64,000 nt of DNA from Clostridium sp. OF03-18AA. GTDB lineage: Bacteria > Bacillota > Clostridia > Lachnospirales > Lachnospiraceae. The stretch is from contig NZ_QUEP01000016.1 of NCBI RefSeq assembly GCF_003478035.1, positions 1-64,000 on the forward strand. The letters run 5' to 3'. Both the position numbers and the translations under genes were made by a program. Of the stretch, positions 10,400-18,959 are shown piece by piece (position 1 is the stretch's first letter; the number at the start of each line of letters is the position of its first letter). The notes under the pieces were generated by a model that saw only the letters and a list, made by a program, of their open reading frames with translations, did not search any database and was not told the DNA's origin.

Positions 10400-10570
10400 C
10401 GTTCAGAACCCTGTGAGAGCAGGAGATGAGCGGGTTGGCTTCTGTGCTGTCTGGAGGTTTTAACGGCCTCAGGACGGCTTTGGAGCCCTCACGACATACG
10501 CTGGGGTTCTCACAGGTACGAAAATATTTCGCCCCTGGTGCTCTTAATGCGCGCTCTGGCGCGGTTAAGA
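10400..10570 (+). other. Possible structured RNA or repeat between ackA and yceD
   Basis: No convincing gene lies here. A long-range pairing, CCTGTGAGA (10410-10418) with TCTCACAGG (10508-10516), encloses smaller complementary blocks, and a second hairpin (CTTAA-CGC against GCG-TTAAG) follows near 10540-10568. All of this is upstream of the yceD promoter, so it is not that gene's leader. It does not match an RNA family I know. An open frame through it has neither an RBS nor protein-like composition. Confidence 0.3.
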
Positions 10571-10652
10571 ATTTGTCACAAGAACATGTTTTGAATGGGG
10601 AAATGCATGAAAAACAGAGCTTTTAAGATTTAATATTTTATTAGAAAAATTG

Positions 10653-10681
10653 TTGACAAATTGTTCCTGTTAATATATAAT
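10653..10681 (+). promoter_or_regulatory. Strong promoter of yceD-rpmF
   Basis: TTGACA, exactly 17 bp, then TATAAT: a full consensus sigma-A promoter about 30 bp ahead of the start codon. Confidence 0.9.
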
Positions 10682-10710
10682 ATCTTAGTGCGTATTAGGA
10701 GAAACGTAAT

Positions 10711-11238
10711 ATGCTGATTAATTTATCTGAAGTTTTTACTCTGGAAGGCAAAGAGAAAACGTGGGAAGTACCGTTTGAGGCGAAAGCTTATAAGGGAACC
10801 CGTGTTGAGTATCCGGTGGTCTCTGCGAACCCGGTAAAGATCACTGTAAAAAACCTTGGAAACAGACATTTAAGTCTTACGGGAAATACTTCCGTGACTC
10901 TTGCGATTCCCTGCTCAAGATGCCTGGAACCGGTGAATTACACCACAGACATCGAGTTCGATCAGGAGATCGATATGAATGCTTCCGATGAGGACAGAGT
11001 GAAGGACTTGGATGAACAATCTTATTTATCTGGTTATAATCTGGATGCCGATATGCTGGTTTGCAACGAATTATCGTTGTACCTGCCTATGAAGATCCTC
11101 TGCAAGGATGATTGCAAAGGGATCTGCAGCAAATGTGGAGCAAATCTCAACAAGGGAGATTGCGGCTGTGATACATGGGTTCCTGACCCGCGGATGGCAG
11201 CCATCCAGGATATTTTCAAACAGTTTAAGGAGGTGTAA
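10711..11238 (+). CDS. yceD: YceD family (DUF177) protein
   Basis: A 175-aa DUF177 protein. It has two cysteine pairs, CSRC near the middle and CKDDCKGICSKCGANLNKGD then CGC near the C-terminus, probably a metal site. Members of the family nearly always precede rpmF and are linked to 23S rRNA or large-subunit assembly; the exact role is not settled. It is followed by rpmF after 2 bp. Confidence 0.92.
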   Translation: MLINLSEVFTLEGKEKTWEVPFEAKAYKGTRVEYPVVSANPVKITVKNLGNRHLSLTGNTSVTLAIPCSRCLEPVNYTTDIEFDQEIDMNASDEDRVKDLDEQSYLSGYNLDADMLVCNELSLYLPMKILCKDDCKGICSKCGANLNKGDCGCDTWVPDPRMAAIQDIFKQFKEV

Positions 11239-11240
11239 CC

Positions 11241-11423
11241 ATGTCTATCTGTCCTAAGAATAAATCTTCCAAAGCGAGAAGAGACAGCCGCAGAGCGAAC
11301 TGGAAAATGTCCGCTATGAACTTAGTAAAGTGCAGCAAGTGCGGTGCTTTAATGATGCCTCATAGAGTATGCAAGGCATGCGGCAGCTACAACAAGCGTG
11401 AAATCGTTAAAGTTGAAGACTAA
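11241..11423 (+). CDS. rpmF: 50S ribosomal protein L32
   Basis: A 60-aa L32 with the expected N-terminus (ICPKNKSSKARRDSRRANW) and a zinc ribbon CSKCG ... CKACG. The paired CxxC motifs mark the zinc-containing (C+) form. Preceded by AAGGAGGTG and followed by a terminator, ending the two-gene operon. Confidence 0.98.
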   Translation: MSICPKNKSSKARRDSRRANWKMSAMNLVKCSKCGALMMPHRVCKACGSYNKREIVKVED

Positions 11424-11437
11424 TTAAGAATTATGAG

Positions 11438-11469
11438 ATCCTCCGGCGGCTTTCCCCGGGGGATTTTTT
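11438..11469 (+). terminator. Terminator of rpmF
   Basis: ATCCTCCGG pairs with CCGGGGGAT, followed by six T. Confidence 0.8.
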
Positions 11470-11542
11470 CGTCTACAACAAGAAGTCAGATACTGCGGTG
11501 TCTGGCTTCTTTCTTTTGAAACGCAAATGCGTATTGATGTCA

Positions 11543-11580
11543 AGGATGTCGATGGCGTAAAAACCACAAATCGACATCCT
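11543..11580. repeat. 11-bp perfect inverted repeat
   Basis: AGGATGTCGAT and ATCGACATCCT are separated by 16 bp. It lies upstream of the creatininase promoter and lacks a T run, so an operator or element scar is as likely as a terminator. The rest of the 310-bp gap between rpmF and the next gene holds only the promoter at 11629-11657. Confidence 0.4.
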
Positions 11581-11628
11581 AAATTTATGATTCATATTCT
11601 GCTAAACCATTGTTGGCGATTGAAAATA

Positions 11629-11657
11629 TTGACAATCCTATTAGCATAGACTATACT
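11629..11657 (+). promoter_or_regulatory. Promoter of the creatininase-family gene
   Basis: TTGACA, 17 bp, TATACT. The leader to the start codon is about 120 nt. Confidence 0.75.
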
Positions 11658-11781
11658 TGTTTTATAAAGAAATACTCGGAAATCCAAAAAGTGTCAGACA
11701 ATAAAGCAAATACTAAAGAGGAACAGTAGATTATTAACAGTTAATATAAATTATAAAATCATATATGAAAGGAAAGAAACT

Positions 11782-12543
11782 ATGAGACTCGAAAATTTGA
11801 CTTGGCCGAAAGCTCAGGAATATTTTGAAAAAAATGATATGGTACTTGTTTCTATCGGCAGTATTGAGTGTCACGGCCGTCACATGCCGCTTGGAACCGA
11901 TACACTGATTCCGGAGCACTTGTTGGAGAAAATTGAGAAGAAGAGTGATGTTTTGATTGCTCCCACCATTCCATATGGTTCCTGCCCCAATTTTGCTCCG
12001 TATCCTGGTACAATTGATATTGACGACGAGGTGCTCTATCAGTTTTGCCGTCAGGTTTTCCTGAGTCTGTATCGTCACGGCGCAAGAAAATTCGTTTTCC
12101 TGAACGGACATGGCGGAAACATCAAGATGATTCAGCGCCTTGGCATGGAATTCGAGGATAAGGGCTGTCTGGTTGCTATGCTTAACTGGTGGCTGATGGC
12201 ATGGGATATGAACCCGGCGTGGAAAGGCGGGCACGGCGGTGGTGAGGAAACAGCTGCGATTCTTGGAATTGACCCGTCTTTAGTTGATAAGAGTGAGATA
12301 GGTGGTGAGCTTCAGTTTAAGCACCTGTCTGATAATCTGAAGACAACCGGTTTCCGTTCTGTTGAGTATAAGGGAGTTACCGTTGAGATCCTCCGCAAAA
12401 CTCCACATGTTACCGACAGCGGCTGGATCGGACCGGATCATCCGAGTACCGCTACAGAAGAGTGGGGAAAGGAAATGCTCGAGACCACAGCAAACTATAT
12501 TGTTGATTTCATGGAAGAGTTCAAGAAAGTTAAGCTTTCATAA
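11782..12543 (+). CDS. Creatininase family amidohydrolase
   Basis: 253-aa member of the creatinine amidohydrolase fold, a binuclear metal hydrolase. Metal ligands are visible in GSIECHGRHMPLGTD (Glu-x-His, Asp), LNGHGGN and HGGGEETAA. The family includes creatininase, mycofactocin MftE and FAPy deformylase, so the substrate cannot be named. It stands alone between terminators with its own promoter, and its codon use is less biased than pta-ackA. AAAGGAAAG precedes the ATG. Confidence 0.85.
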   Translation: MRLENLTWPKAQEYFEKNDMVLVSIGSIECHGRHMPLGTDTLIPEHLLEKIEKKSDVLIAPTIPYGSCPNFAPYPGTIDIDDEVLYQFCRQVFLSLYRHGARKFVFLNGHGGNIKMIQRLGMEFEDKGCLVAMLNWWLMAWDMNPAWKGGHGGGEETAAILGIDPSLVDKSEIGGELQFKHLSDNLKTTGFRSVEYKGVTVEILRKTPHVTDSGWIGPDHPSTATEEWGKEMLETTANYIVDFMEEFKKVKLS

Positions 12544-12631
12544 AGAAGTGTCAGAACGGATAAGAAAGTGACGCTGGAAATGATTGCAGCAATTTTAAAT
12601 GCAAATGTCACATGGTAAAATATGATACGAA

Positions 12632-12671
12632 AAGACCGCCGGCCCAGATTTCTCTGGTAACCGGCGGTCTT
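12632..12671. terminator. Bidirectional terminator
   Basis: AAGACCGCCGG and CCGGCGGTCTT form a perfect 11-bp stem between the convergent creatininase-family gene and glnN. Confidence 0.75.
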
Positions 12672-12688
12672 CCCTATGAGCAAAACAA

Positions 12689-14788
12689 TTAAATGTAGAA
12701 GAGCAATGCATCGTATGTCGGATACGGGAGATAATCCTCCGGGATCAGGACTTCCGCATCGTTGACAACCAGACGGATCTTTTCCATTTCGGTAAGAATC
12801 GTATCGTGGTAGTAGGTACCGGCCTTTAAGTAGTCATCCATACCTTCGGCGGTACCGATCATATCCTTTAAGGTATCGAGCTCATCAGAGATCACATCTG
12901 CGAGCCCGGAGAGCTTTGTGATCAGCTTTTCTTCGGCCTTTGTTGTAATGCCGGGAACGAGCTCTTTTTTAGAGCTTCCTGTGCATGCAAGGTCATTCAC
13001 ATAGGAGAACAGGGACGGAAGGAAGTCTTTCTGAACCATCTCCTCCATAGTCTTTGCCTCGATGTGGAGAGTCTTCACATAATCCTCAAGAAGAATCTCG
13101 TAACGGGAGAAGAGCTCCTCTTTTGTGAAGACTTCATGTTTTGTGAAAAGCTCAATGTTCTTCTCGTCTATGAAATGCGGAAGAGCTTCCGGTGTGGACT
13201 TAAAGTTCGGAAGTCCACGTTTCTCAGCCTCAGCCAGCCACTCATCAGTGTAGCCGTTTCCATTGAAGATGATCCGCTCATGATCTGTGAAAGTATCCTT
13301 TAAAAGTTTGTGGATCGCCAAATCAAGCTCTGAGCCGGTAAGCCCATCTAAGACCTTGCAGAAGCCTGCGAGGGACTCGGCAACTGCTGTGTTTAAGATT
13401 ACGTTCGGACCGGACAGAGAGAGGGAAGAGCCCGGCATACGGAACTCAAACTTATTTCCTGTGAAGGCGAACGGTGATGTACGGTTACGGTCCGTGTTGT
13501 CTTTTGTGAAGTGCGGGAGCACCTTCGGTCCGATGGACATCTGAACAGCGCCCTTTCCTTCAAAATATGTATCAGATTTAATGGAATCGACAACAGCCTC
13601 AAGTTCTTCTCCTAAGAACATGGATACAACAGCTGGCGGTGCCTCGTTTGCTCCGAGACGATGGTCGTTTCCGGCTGTGGCAACGGAGATCCTTAACAGA
13701 TCGGCGTAATCATCAACAGCCTCAACAACAGCAGCTAAGAACAGTAAGAACTGTGTGTTCTCAGCCGGTGTCTTTCCCGGATTTAACAGGTTTTCGCCGG
13801 AATCTGTGGAGAGTGCCCAGTTGTTGTGCTTACCGCTTCCGTTGATGCCTTCGAACGGCTTTTCATGGAGCAGGCACGCGAGACCATGGTGGTCAGCTAC
13901 CTTCTTCATCATCTCCATGACGAGCTGGTTGTGGTCAACGGCAACATTGACGGTCTCAAATACCGGAGCAAGTTCATGCTGAGCAGGTGCAACCTCGTTG
14001 TGTTCTGTCTTTGCCGGGATTCCAAGCTTCCAGAGTTCTTCGTTTAATTCTTCCATGAAGGCTTCGACTCTCGGTTTGATGGAACCAAAGTAGTGGTCAT
14101 CCATTTCCTGTCCCTTCGGAGCCGGAGCGCCGAATAAGGTACGTCTGCAGAAGATCAGGTCTTTTCTTAAACGGTAGCACTCCTTGTCTACCAGAAAATA
14201 TTCCTGCTCAGCGCCTACCGTAGTGTTGACGCGCTTGACATCTGTTTTTCCTAAAATGTGGAGTAAGTGGGTAGCTTCTTTGCTGACGGCTTCCATGGAA
14301 CGGAGCAGCGGAGTCTTTTTATCGAGTGCCTCGCCGCTGTAAGAACAAAAGGCAGTTGGGATACAGAGTGTATGTCCCTTGATGAATGCGAAAGAGGTAG
14401 GATCCCATGCGGTATATCCGCGGGCTTCGAAGGTGGCGCGTAAGCCGCCTGACGGGAAGCTGGAGGCGTCCGGCTCACCTTTTACAAGTTCTTTTCCGGA
14501 AAATTCCATGATCGCTTCGCCGACACCGGTCGGGGAGAGGAAACTGTCATGCTTTTCAGCTGTGATGCCTGTCATCGGCTGGAACCAGTGAGTGAAGTGG
14601 GTCGCACCGTGTTCGAGAGCCCATTCTTTCATTGCAACTGCAACAGAGTTCGCGATATCCAGCTCCAGATGGGAACCGCTGTTGATCGTTTTTGTAAGGG
14701 CTTTGTAGACATCCTTTGGGAGACGTGCTTTCATTTCGGAGTCGTTGAATACAAGACTGCCATACAGTTCAGGAATACTTTTGCTCAT
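12689..14788 (-). CDS. glnN: Glutamine synthetase, type III
   Basis: ATP-dependent glutamine synthesis from glutamate and ammonia. 699 aa, the length of the GSIII class (about 700) rather than GSI (about 450). Catalytic segments include VGAEQEYFLVD, EVAPAQHELAPVFE, NGSGKHNNWALS, AGNDHRLGANEAPPA and NRTSPFAFTGNKFEFRMPGSS. The ATG at 14788 follows AAAGGAGAAA; the in-frame ATG six codons upstream overlaps that RBS. It is transcribed from a promoter about 210 bp upstream through a three-hairpin leader. Confidence 0.96.
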   Translation of the reverse strand: MSKSIPELYGSLVFNDSEMKARLPKDVYKALTKTINSGSHLELDIANSVAVAMKEWALEHGATHFTHWFQPMTGITAEKHDSFLSPTGVGEAIMEFSGKELVKGEPDASSFPSGGLRATFEARGYTAWDPTSFAFIKGHTLCIPTAFCSYSGEALDKKTPLLRSMEAVSKEATHLLHILGKTDVKRVNTTVGAEQEYFLVDKECYRLRKDLIFCRRTLFGAPAPKGQEMDDHYFGSIKPRVEAFMEELNEELWKLGIPAKTEHNEVAPAQHELAPVFETVNVAVDHNQLVMEMMKKVADHHGLACLLHEKPFEGINGSGKHNNWALSTDSGENLLNPGKTPAENTQFLLFLAAVVEAVDDYADLLRISVATAGNDHRLGANEAPPAVVSMFLGEELEAVVDSIKSDTYFEGKGAVQMSIGPKVLPHFTKDNTDRNRTSPFAFTGNKFEFRMPGSSLSLSGPNVILNTAVAESLAGFCKVLDGLTGSELDLAIHKLLKDTFTDHERIIFNGNGYTDEWLAEAEKRGLPNFKSTPEALPHFIDEKNIELFTKHEVFTKEELFSRYEILLEDYVKTLHIEAKTMEEMVQKDFLPSLFSYVNDLACTGSSKKELVPGITTKAEEKLITKLSGLADVISDELDTLKDMIGTAEGMDDYLKAGTYYHDTILTEMEKIRLVVNDAEVLIPEDYLPYPTYDALLFYI

Positions 14789-14859
14789 AGATATTTCTCC
14801 TTTCAACTCCGCTGGGGAACCTCCTTGCTCCCTGTCTGCGGGAAATTATACAAAGTTTG

Positions 14860-14984
14860 CTGTCTGCTCCGGGGTATGGAACAGACAGTCATCATTTCGC
14901 GGATCCCAAATGGGGGTTTGTGGGGAAGATCCGTGAAATGCGAGAAGGGCGCCGGGGTGTATGTATCATGCACCCAAGCGCCCT
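14860..14984 (-). promoter_or_regulatory. Structured 5' leader of glnN (three hairpins)
   Basis: The leader holds three consecutive hairpins: 14860-14888 (11-bp stem, one G-T), 14893-14940 (13-bp stem CATTTCGCGGATC against GATCCGTGAAATG) and 14946-14984 (AGGGCGC/GCGCCCT with an inner GGGTG/CACCC). Such structure before a glutamine synthetase gene suggests RNA-level control. The conserved sequence of the glnA glutamine riboswitch was not found, and no hexaloops of the ANTAR-target type (A at position 1, G at 4) could be seen. Confidence 0.5.
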
Positions 14985-14999
14985 TGCTCTTATGGTGGT

Positions 15000-15029
15000 A
15001 TAATATACTCATTTTCCAGGATTTGTCAA
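15000..15029 (-). promoter_or_regulatory. Promoter of glnN
   Basis: On the minus strand TTGACA (15024-15029), 18 bp, TATTAT (15000-15005). Confidence 0.7.
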
Positions 15030-15195
15030 CACATTTTTTGGAAAATTTTTCTGATCACAGACAGCGTTCCTATTATTAAGTTTTTCTGCTTCACCATTCT
15101 GGCGCGATACCGGATGACGCCGCAAGACCCGGATAAAGAAGAAAGTGGTCCTGTGATTCCGGATAAAAAACTTTTGAAAACTGTAAAAAAACTAC

Positions 15196-15224
15196 TTTAC
15201 AAATTCGAAAAAATGGAATATAGT
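15196..15224 (+). promoter_or_regulatory. Promoter of pyrG
   Basis: TTTACA, 17 bp, TATAGT. The expected transcript starts near 15231, leaving a leader of about 245 nt before pyrG. A 42-codon open frame that runs through this promoter (ATG near 15111) was not called. Confidence 0.7.
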
Positions 15225-15313
15225 AGTTCCATATTTTTTTAACGCAGCAACAAAACCTATGAGCAATTATCCCTGCGTAAAAATGAGTTTCATATGATGT
15301 GATTGATTAGACA

Positions 15314-15350
15314 AAGGTGTCAGAGTCTTAGTACTTCTGTCACCTTTTTT
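15314..15350 (+). terminator. Leader terminator (possible attenuator) of pyrG
   Basis: AGGTG-CAGA pairs with TCTG-CACCT across one T-T mismatch, followed by TTTTTT, between the promoter and pyrG. A leader terminator is known to control pyrG of Bacillus subtilis by CTP-sensed reiterative transcription. The same logic is possible here, but the start-site sequence does not let me confirm it. Confidence 0.6.
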
Positions 15351-15409
15351 CATGCAATGTTGCATGAGCATGAAGCAGACAGTTTTCGCACATCATAGGA
15401 AAAGTTCCC

Positions 15410-15437
15410 GTAACTGTGAAAAATACTGAACAGTTAC
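15410..15437. repeat. Dispersed palindromic repeat, copy 1
   Basis: GTAACTGTGA...CTGAACAGTTAC, arms GTAACTG/CAGTTAC. A near-identical unit, inverted, lies at 37303-37329, so this looks like a short interspersed palindromic unit rather than a gene-specific signal. Confidence 0.55.
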
Positions 15438-15476
15438 AAGTTCCCCACATTCACAATATACATTTGGAGGTAAGGT

Positions 15477-17225
15477 ATGGCAGTTAAATACGTATTCGTC
15501 ACGGGAGGCGTTGTCTCCGGACTCGGCAAAGGTATTACAGCCGCATCCCTTGGACGTCTCTTGAAGGCAAGAGGGTACCAGGTCACGATGCAGAAGTTCG
15601 ATCCTTATATCAATATTGATCCGGGTACCATGAATCCGATCCAGCATGGAGAGGTGTTCGTCACCGACGATGGAACAGAGACAGACCTGGACCTTGGACA
15701 CTATGAGCGCTTCATTGATGAGAACCTTGATAAGAATTCCAACGTAACCACTGGTAAGATTTACTGGACGGTTCTTCAGAAAGAACGTCACGGAGACTTT
15801 GGCGGAGGTACCGTACAGGTGATCCCCCACATCACAAATGAGATCAAGGCGAGATTTTACCGCGCGAAATCCCCGGACGAAGACCGCATCGCGATCATCG
15901 AGGTCGGCGGCACCGTCGGCGATATCGAGAGCCAGCCTTTCCTGGAGGCGATTCGCCAGTTCCGCCACGAGATCGGATATCAGAATTCCGTTCTGATTCA
16001 TGTGACACTCGTTCCGTATTTAAAGGCGTCAGGAGAATTAAAGACGAAACCGACCCAGCAGAGCGTCAAGGCACTTCAGGGAATGGGAATTTCCCCGGAT
16101 GTGATCGTATGCCGTACAGAGGTTCCGCTCGAGGACGGTATCGAGAGCAAGATCGCTTTATTCTGCAACGTTCCGGAAGACCATGTTCTCCAGAACCTGG
16201 ATGTAGAGTATTTATATGAAGCGCCGCTTGCCATGGAAAAAGAGCGCCTGGCTCATGTGGTCTGCGAATGCCTCCATCTTCCGTGTCCGGAACCGCAGCT
16301 TGGTGACTGGAAACAGATGGTCGATGCATTAAAGAATCCGACAAGCGAGGTCACGATCGCACTGGTAGGAAAATACATCCAGCTGCATGACGCGTACTTG
16401 AGTGTCATGGAGGCGTTAAAGCACGGCGGGATCGCAAACCGCACAAAAGTGACGATCAAATGGGTCGATTCCGAGTTCTTAAAGCCGGAAGCTCTCGACG
16501 ATACATTCGCCGGTGTTGACGGCATCATCATCCCGGGCGGCTTTGGCTCCAGAGGAACCGAAGGCATGATCCTGGCTGCAAACTATGCGAGAGAGAACAA
16601 GATCCCGTTCCTCGGAATCTGCCTCGGCATGCAGATGGCCATGGTGGCATTTGCGAGAAATGTTCTCGGCTATGCGGATGCAAACAGTTCCGAGCTGGAT
16701 CCGGAGACAACCCATCCGGTTGTCGATCTGATGCCGGATCAGAACGGCGTGGAGAACCTCGGCGGAACGCTTCGTCTCGGCTCCTATCCGTGTGTCCTTG
16801 ATAAAAAGTCGAAAGCATATTCCCTCTACGGAACAGATATGATCAACGAGCGCCACAGACATCGTTTTGAGATCAACAATGACTACCGTGATGACTTTAC
16901 ATCTCACGGCATGATGATCTCCGGACAGTCCCCGGACGGACATATCGTTGAGATGATCGAGCTCCCGGATCACCCGTTCTATGTGGGGATCCAGGCACAT
17001 CCGGAATTCAAGTCAAGACCGAACCATGCACACCCGCTCTTTGCAGGTTTTGTTGAGAGTGCTGAGGAGCAGGGCGTTTTGAGACGTGCGAAAAAGCTTC
17101 TCATGAAGCGGAACCATCTTTCTGAGCCGGAGGCACACCGGTATCTTCAGAAGACCAGCATGGATACAGGACGGACCATGGCGGAGAGCGCCCATATGGT
17201 CACAATGCTGATCCAGGAAGATTAA
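15477..17225 (+). CDS. pyrG: CTP synthase with C-terminal ANTAR-like tail
   Basis: Makes CTP from UTP, ATP and glutamine. The synthetase domain (about 1-270) opens with [19 protein letters not shown]. The class I glutamine amidotransferase domain has the nucleophile in GICLGMQMA and the His-Glu pair in HPEFKSRP. Standard enzymes end about 15-20 residues after HPLFAGF; this one is 582 aa and continues with roughly 47 residues from [20 protein letters not shown] to the end. That tail matches the ANTAR RNA-binding consensus (AKGiLMerhglseeeA...). A TGGAGG RBS precedes the ATG. Enzyme assignment is certain; the tail function is inferred. Confidence 0.95.
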   Translation: MAVKYVFVTGGVVSGLGKGITAASLGRLLKARGYQVTMQKFDPYINIDPGTMNPIQHGEVFVTDDGTETDLDLGHYERFIDENLDKNSNVTTGKIYWTVLQKERHGDFGGGTVQVIPHITNEIKARFYRAKSPDEDRIAIIEVGGTVGDIESQPFLEAIRQFRHEIGYQNSVLIHVTLVPYLKASGELKTKPTQQSVKALQGMGISPDVIVCRTEVPLEDGIESKIALFCNVPEDHVLQNLDVEYLYEAPLAMEKERLAHVVCECLHLPCPEPQLGDWKQMVDALKNPTSEVTIALVGKYIQLHDAYLSVMEALKHGGIANRTKVTIKWVDSEFLKPEALDDTFAGVDGIIIPGGFGSRGTEGMILAANYARENKIPFLGICLGMQMAMVAFARNVLGYADANSSELDPETTHPVVDLMPDQNGVENLGGTLRLGSYPCVLDKKSKAYSLYGTDMINERHRHRFEINNDYRDDFTSHGMMISGQSPDGHIVEMIELPDHPFYVGIQAHPEFKSRPNHAHPLFAGFVESAEEQGVLRRAKKLLMKRNHLSEPEAHRYLQKTSMDTGRTMAESAHMVTMLIQED

Positions 17226-17366
17226 TGGTTTGACTTTAACTGTTTATCATTAAAAAAAGTTAATGCGTTAGCCAAATTATTATCGCAGTTCCTGCATTTG
17301 TGTGGTATATTTATTCATGAAAAATATCCTAAATGTATTTACAGACAGAAAGAGAGGATTGAGACC

Positions 17367-18581
17367 ATGTTTAAAGTCAATGAAAATTTTGCCAAACTGC
17401 CGGGCAGCTATCTGTTCGCAAATATCGCGAAGAGAGTATCCACATTCCAGGCAGAGCATCCGGAAAAGGAGATCATCCGCCTTGGTATCGGTGATGTGAC
17501 TCAGCCGATCGCTCCGGCGATCATCGAGGCAATGCACAAAGCTGTCGATGAGATGGGTCATGCGGAGACCTTCCGCGGCTATGCTCCGGAGCAGGGCTAT
17601 GACTTTTTAAGAAATATCATTGCAAAAGAGGATTTCCAGGAGAGAGGCTGCGACATCTCCGCAGATGAGATCTTTGTATCCGACGGTGCAAAGTGTGACT
17701 GCGGAAATATCCAGGAATTATTCTCCTTAGACAGCGTAGTCGCAGTATGCGACCCGGTATACCCGGTATACGTGGATTCCAACGTTATGGCAGGTCGCAG
17801 CGGTCTCTACAACAGCGAGACAGGACGTTTTGACAAGATCGTTTACATGCCGTGTACTGCAGACAACGGTTTCCTTCCGGAATTCCCGAAGGAGCACGTA
17901 GACCTGATCTATCTCTGCTTCCCGAACAACCCGACCGGTGAGGCGATCAAGAAGGCAGATCTTCAGGCATGGGTAGACTTTGCAAACAAGAACGGCGCTG
18001 TGATCATCTATGACGCTGCTTATGAGGCATATATCACTGAGGCTGGCATTCCGCACTCCATCTATGAGTGTGAGGGCGCAAAGACATGTGCCATCGAGCT
18101 CCGCAGCTTCTCCAAGAAAGCCGGATTTACCGGTATGCGTCTTGGTTTTGCCGTGATCCCGAAGGACTTAAAGTGCGGCGATGTGAGCTTAAATGCGATG
18201 TGGATGCGCCGTCAGGGTTCCAAGTACAACGGAACTCCGTATATCATCCAGCGTGCCGGTGAGGCAGTGTACTCTCCGGAGGGAAAAGTACAGGTTACTG
18301 AGCAGATCGCACGCTACATGAAGAACGCAAAGACGATCTATGACGGCTTAAAGGATGCCGGATATACCGTATACGGCGGCGTAAACTCCCCATATATCTG
18401 GTTAAAGACCCCGAATAACATGAAGTCCTGGGATTTCTTTGATTTCCTGTTAAACAATGCGGGAATCGTGGGTACTCCTGGCGCAGGTTTCGGCCCGTCC
18501 GGTGAAGGATATTTCCGGATCACTGCATTCGGAACTTATGAAAATTCTTTAAAAGCACTTGACAGAATCAAAAATCTCTGA
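17367..18581 (+). CDS. dapL: LL-diaminopimelate aminotransferase
   Basis: PLP-dependent class I/II aminotransferase (404 aa) that converts tetrahydrodipicolinate directly to LL-DAP, bypassing the acylated intermediates of lysine and peptidoglycan synthesis. Typical opening [21 protein letters not shown] is split here as [11 protein letters not shown] / [10 protein letters not shown]; also [16 protein letters not shown] and the PLP lysine in [15 protein letters not shown]. Start ATG 17367 follows AGAGAGGAT. Confidence 0.95.
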   Translation: MFKVNENFAKLPGSYLFANIAKRVSTFQAEHPEKEIIRLGIGDVTQPIAPAIIEAMHKAVDEMGHAETFRGYAPEQGYDFLRNIIAKEDFQERGCDISADEIFVSDGAKCDCGNIQELFSLDSVVAVCDPVYPVYVDSNVMAGRSGLYNSETGRFDKIVYMPCTADNGFLPEFPKEHVDLIYLCFPNNPTGEAIKKADLQAWVDFANKNGAVIIYDAAYEAYITEAGIPHSIYECEGAKTCAIELRSFSKKAGFTGMRLGFAVIPKDLKCGDVSLNAMWMRRQGSKYNGTPYIIQRAGEAVYSPEGKVQVTEQIARYMKNAKTIYDGLKDAGYTVYGGVNSPYIWLKTPNNMKSWDFFDFLLNNAGIVGTPGAGFGPSGEGYFRITAFGTYENSLKALDRIKNL

Positions 18582-18587
18582 TAAAAC
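18559..18587 (+). promoter_or_regulatory. Candidate promoter of the aspS T-box transcript
   Basis: TTGACA lies within the last codons of dapL, with a weak TAAAAC 17 bp downstream. Placement just before the T-box leader supports it. Confidence 0.45.
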
Positions 18588-18604
18588 AAGAGACATCAAA
18601 AAAA

Positions 18605-18910
18605 TATCAAACAAAGGCGTTGAAGGAAACTCCCTTTCGAAGAACTTTACAGAGAACCGTGTGACAGCTGAGAGCGCGGAAGAGATGAGAAAGGCGGGAA
18701 CGCTCCGGAGCCGGCTGCTCGATATCGGAACCGATGGTAGGACAGCACGCAAGCCGCACGTTACGCGGCCGAGTCGTTAGGATGATGGTCCGACAGCGAA
18801 AGCGGCGACTCATGAGTGGCATGAAAATGCAATGCGGGTGGTACCGCGGGAAATAAAAAGATCCCGTCCCGGAGAATGATAAGAGCAAAATTCTCCGGGG
18901 CGGGATTTTT
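18605..18910 (+). promoter_or_regulatory. T-box leader of aspS
   Basis: The conserved T-box GCGGGTGGTACCGCGG lies at 18834-18849, followed by a terminator (ATCCCG-CCCGGAGAAT paired with ATTCTCCGGG-CGGGAT, then TTTTT, ending at 18910). Upstream are stem I features with AGAGAACC and GCTGAGAGC. Uncharged tRNA should stabilise the antiterminator and switch on aspS and perhaps gatCAB. I could not place the specifier codon with confidence, so whether it reads Asp or Asn tRNA is open. Confidence 0.9.
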
Positions 18911-18959
18911 GCTTACTCTGAAAGCCTCAATTACCCCACAAAACGAGGAGGAACCGATT

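Noticed and set aside
14789..15000. glnA-type glutamine riboswitch before glnN
   Set aside because: The conserved riboswitch core sequence could not be found; the leader is structured but of another kind.
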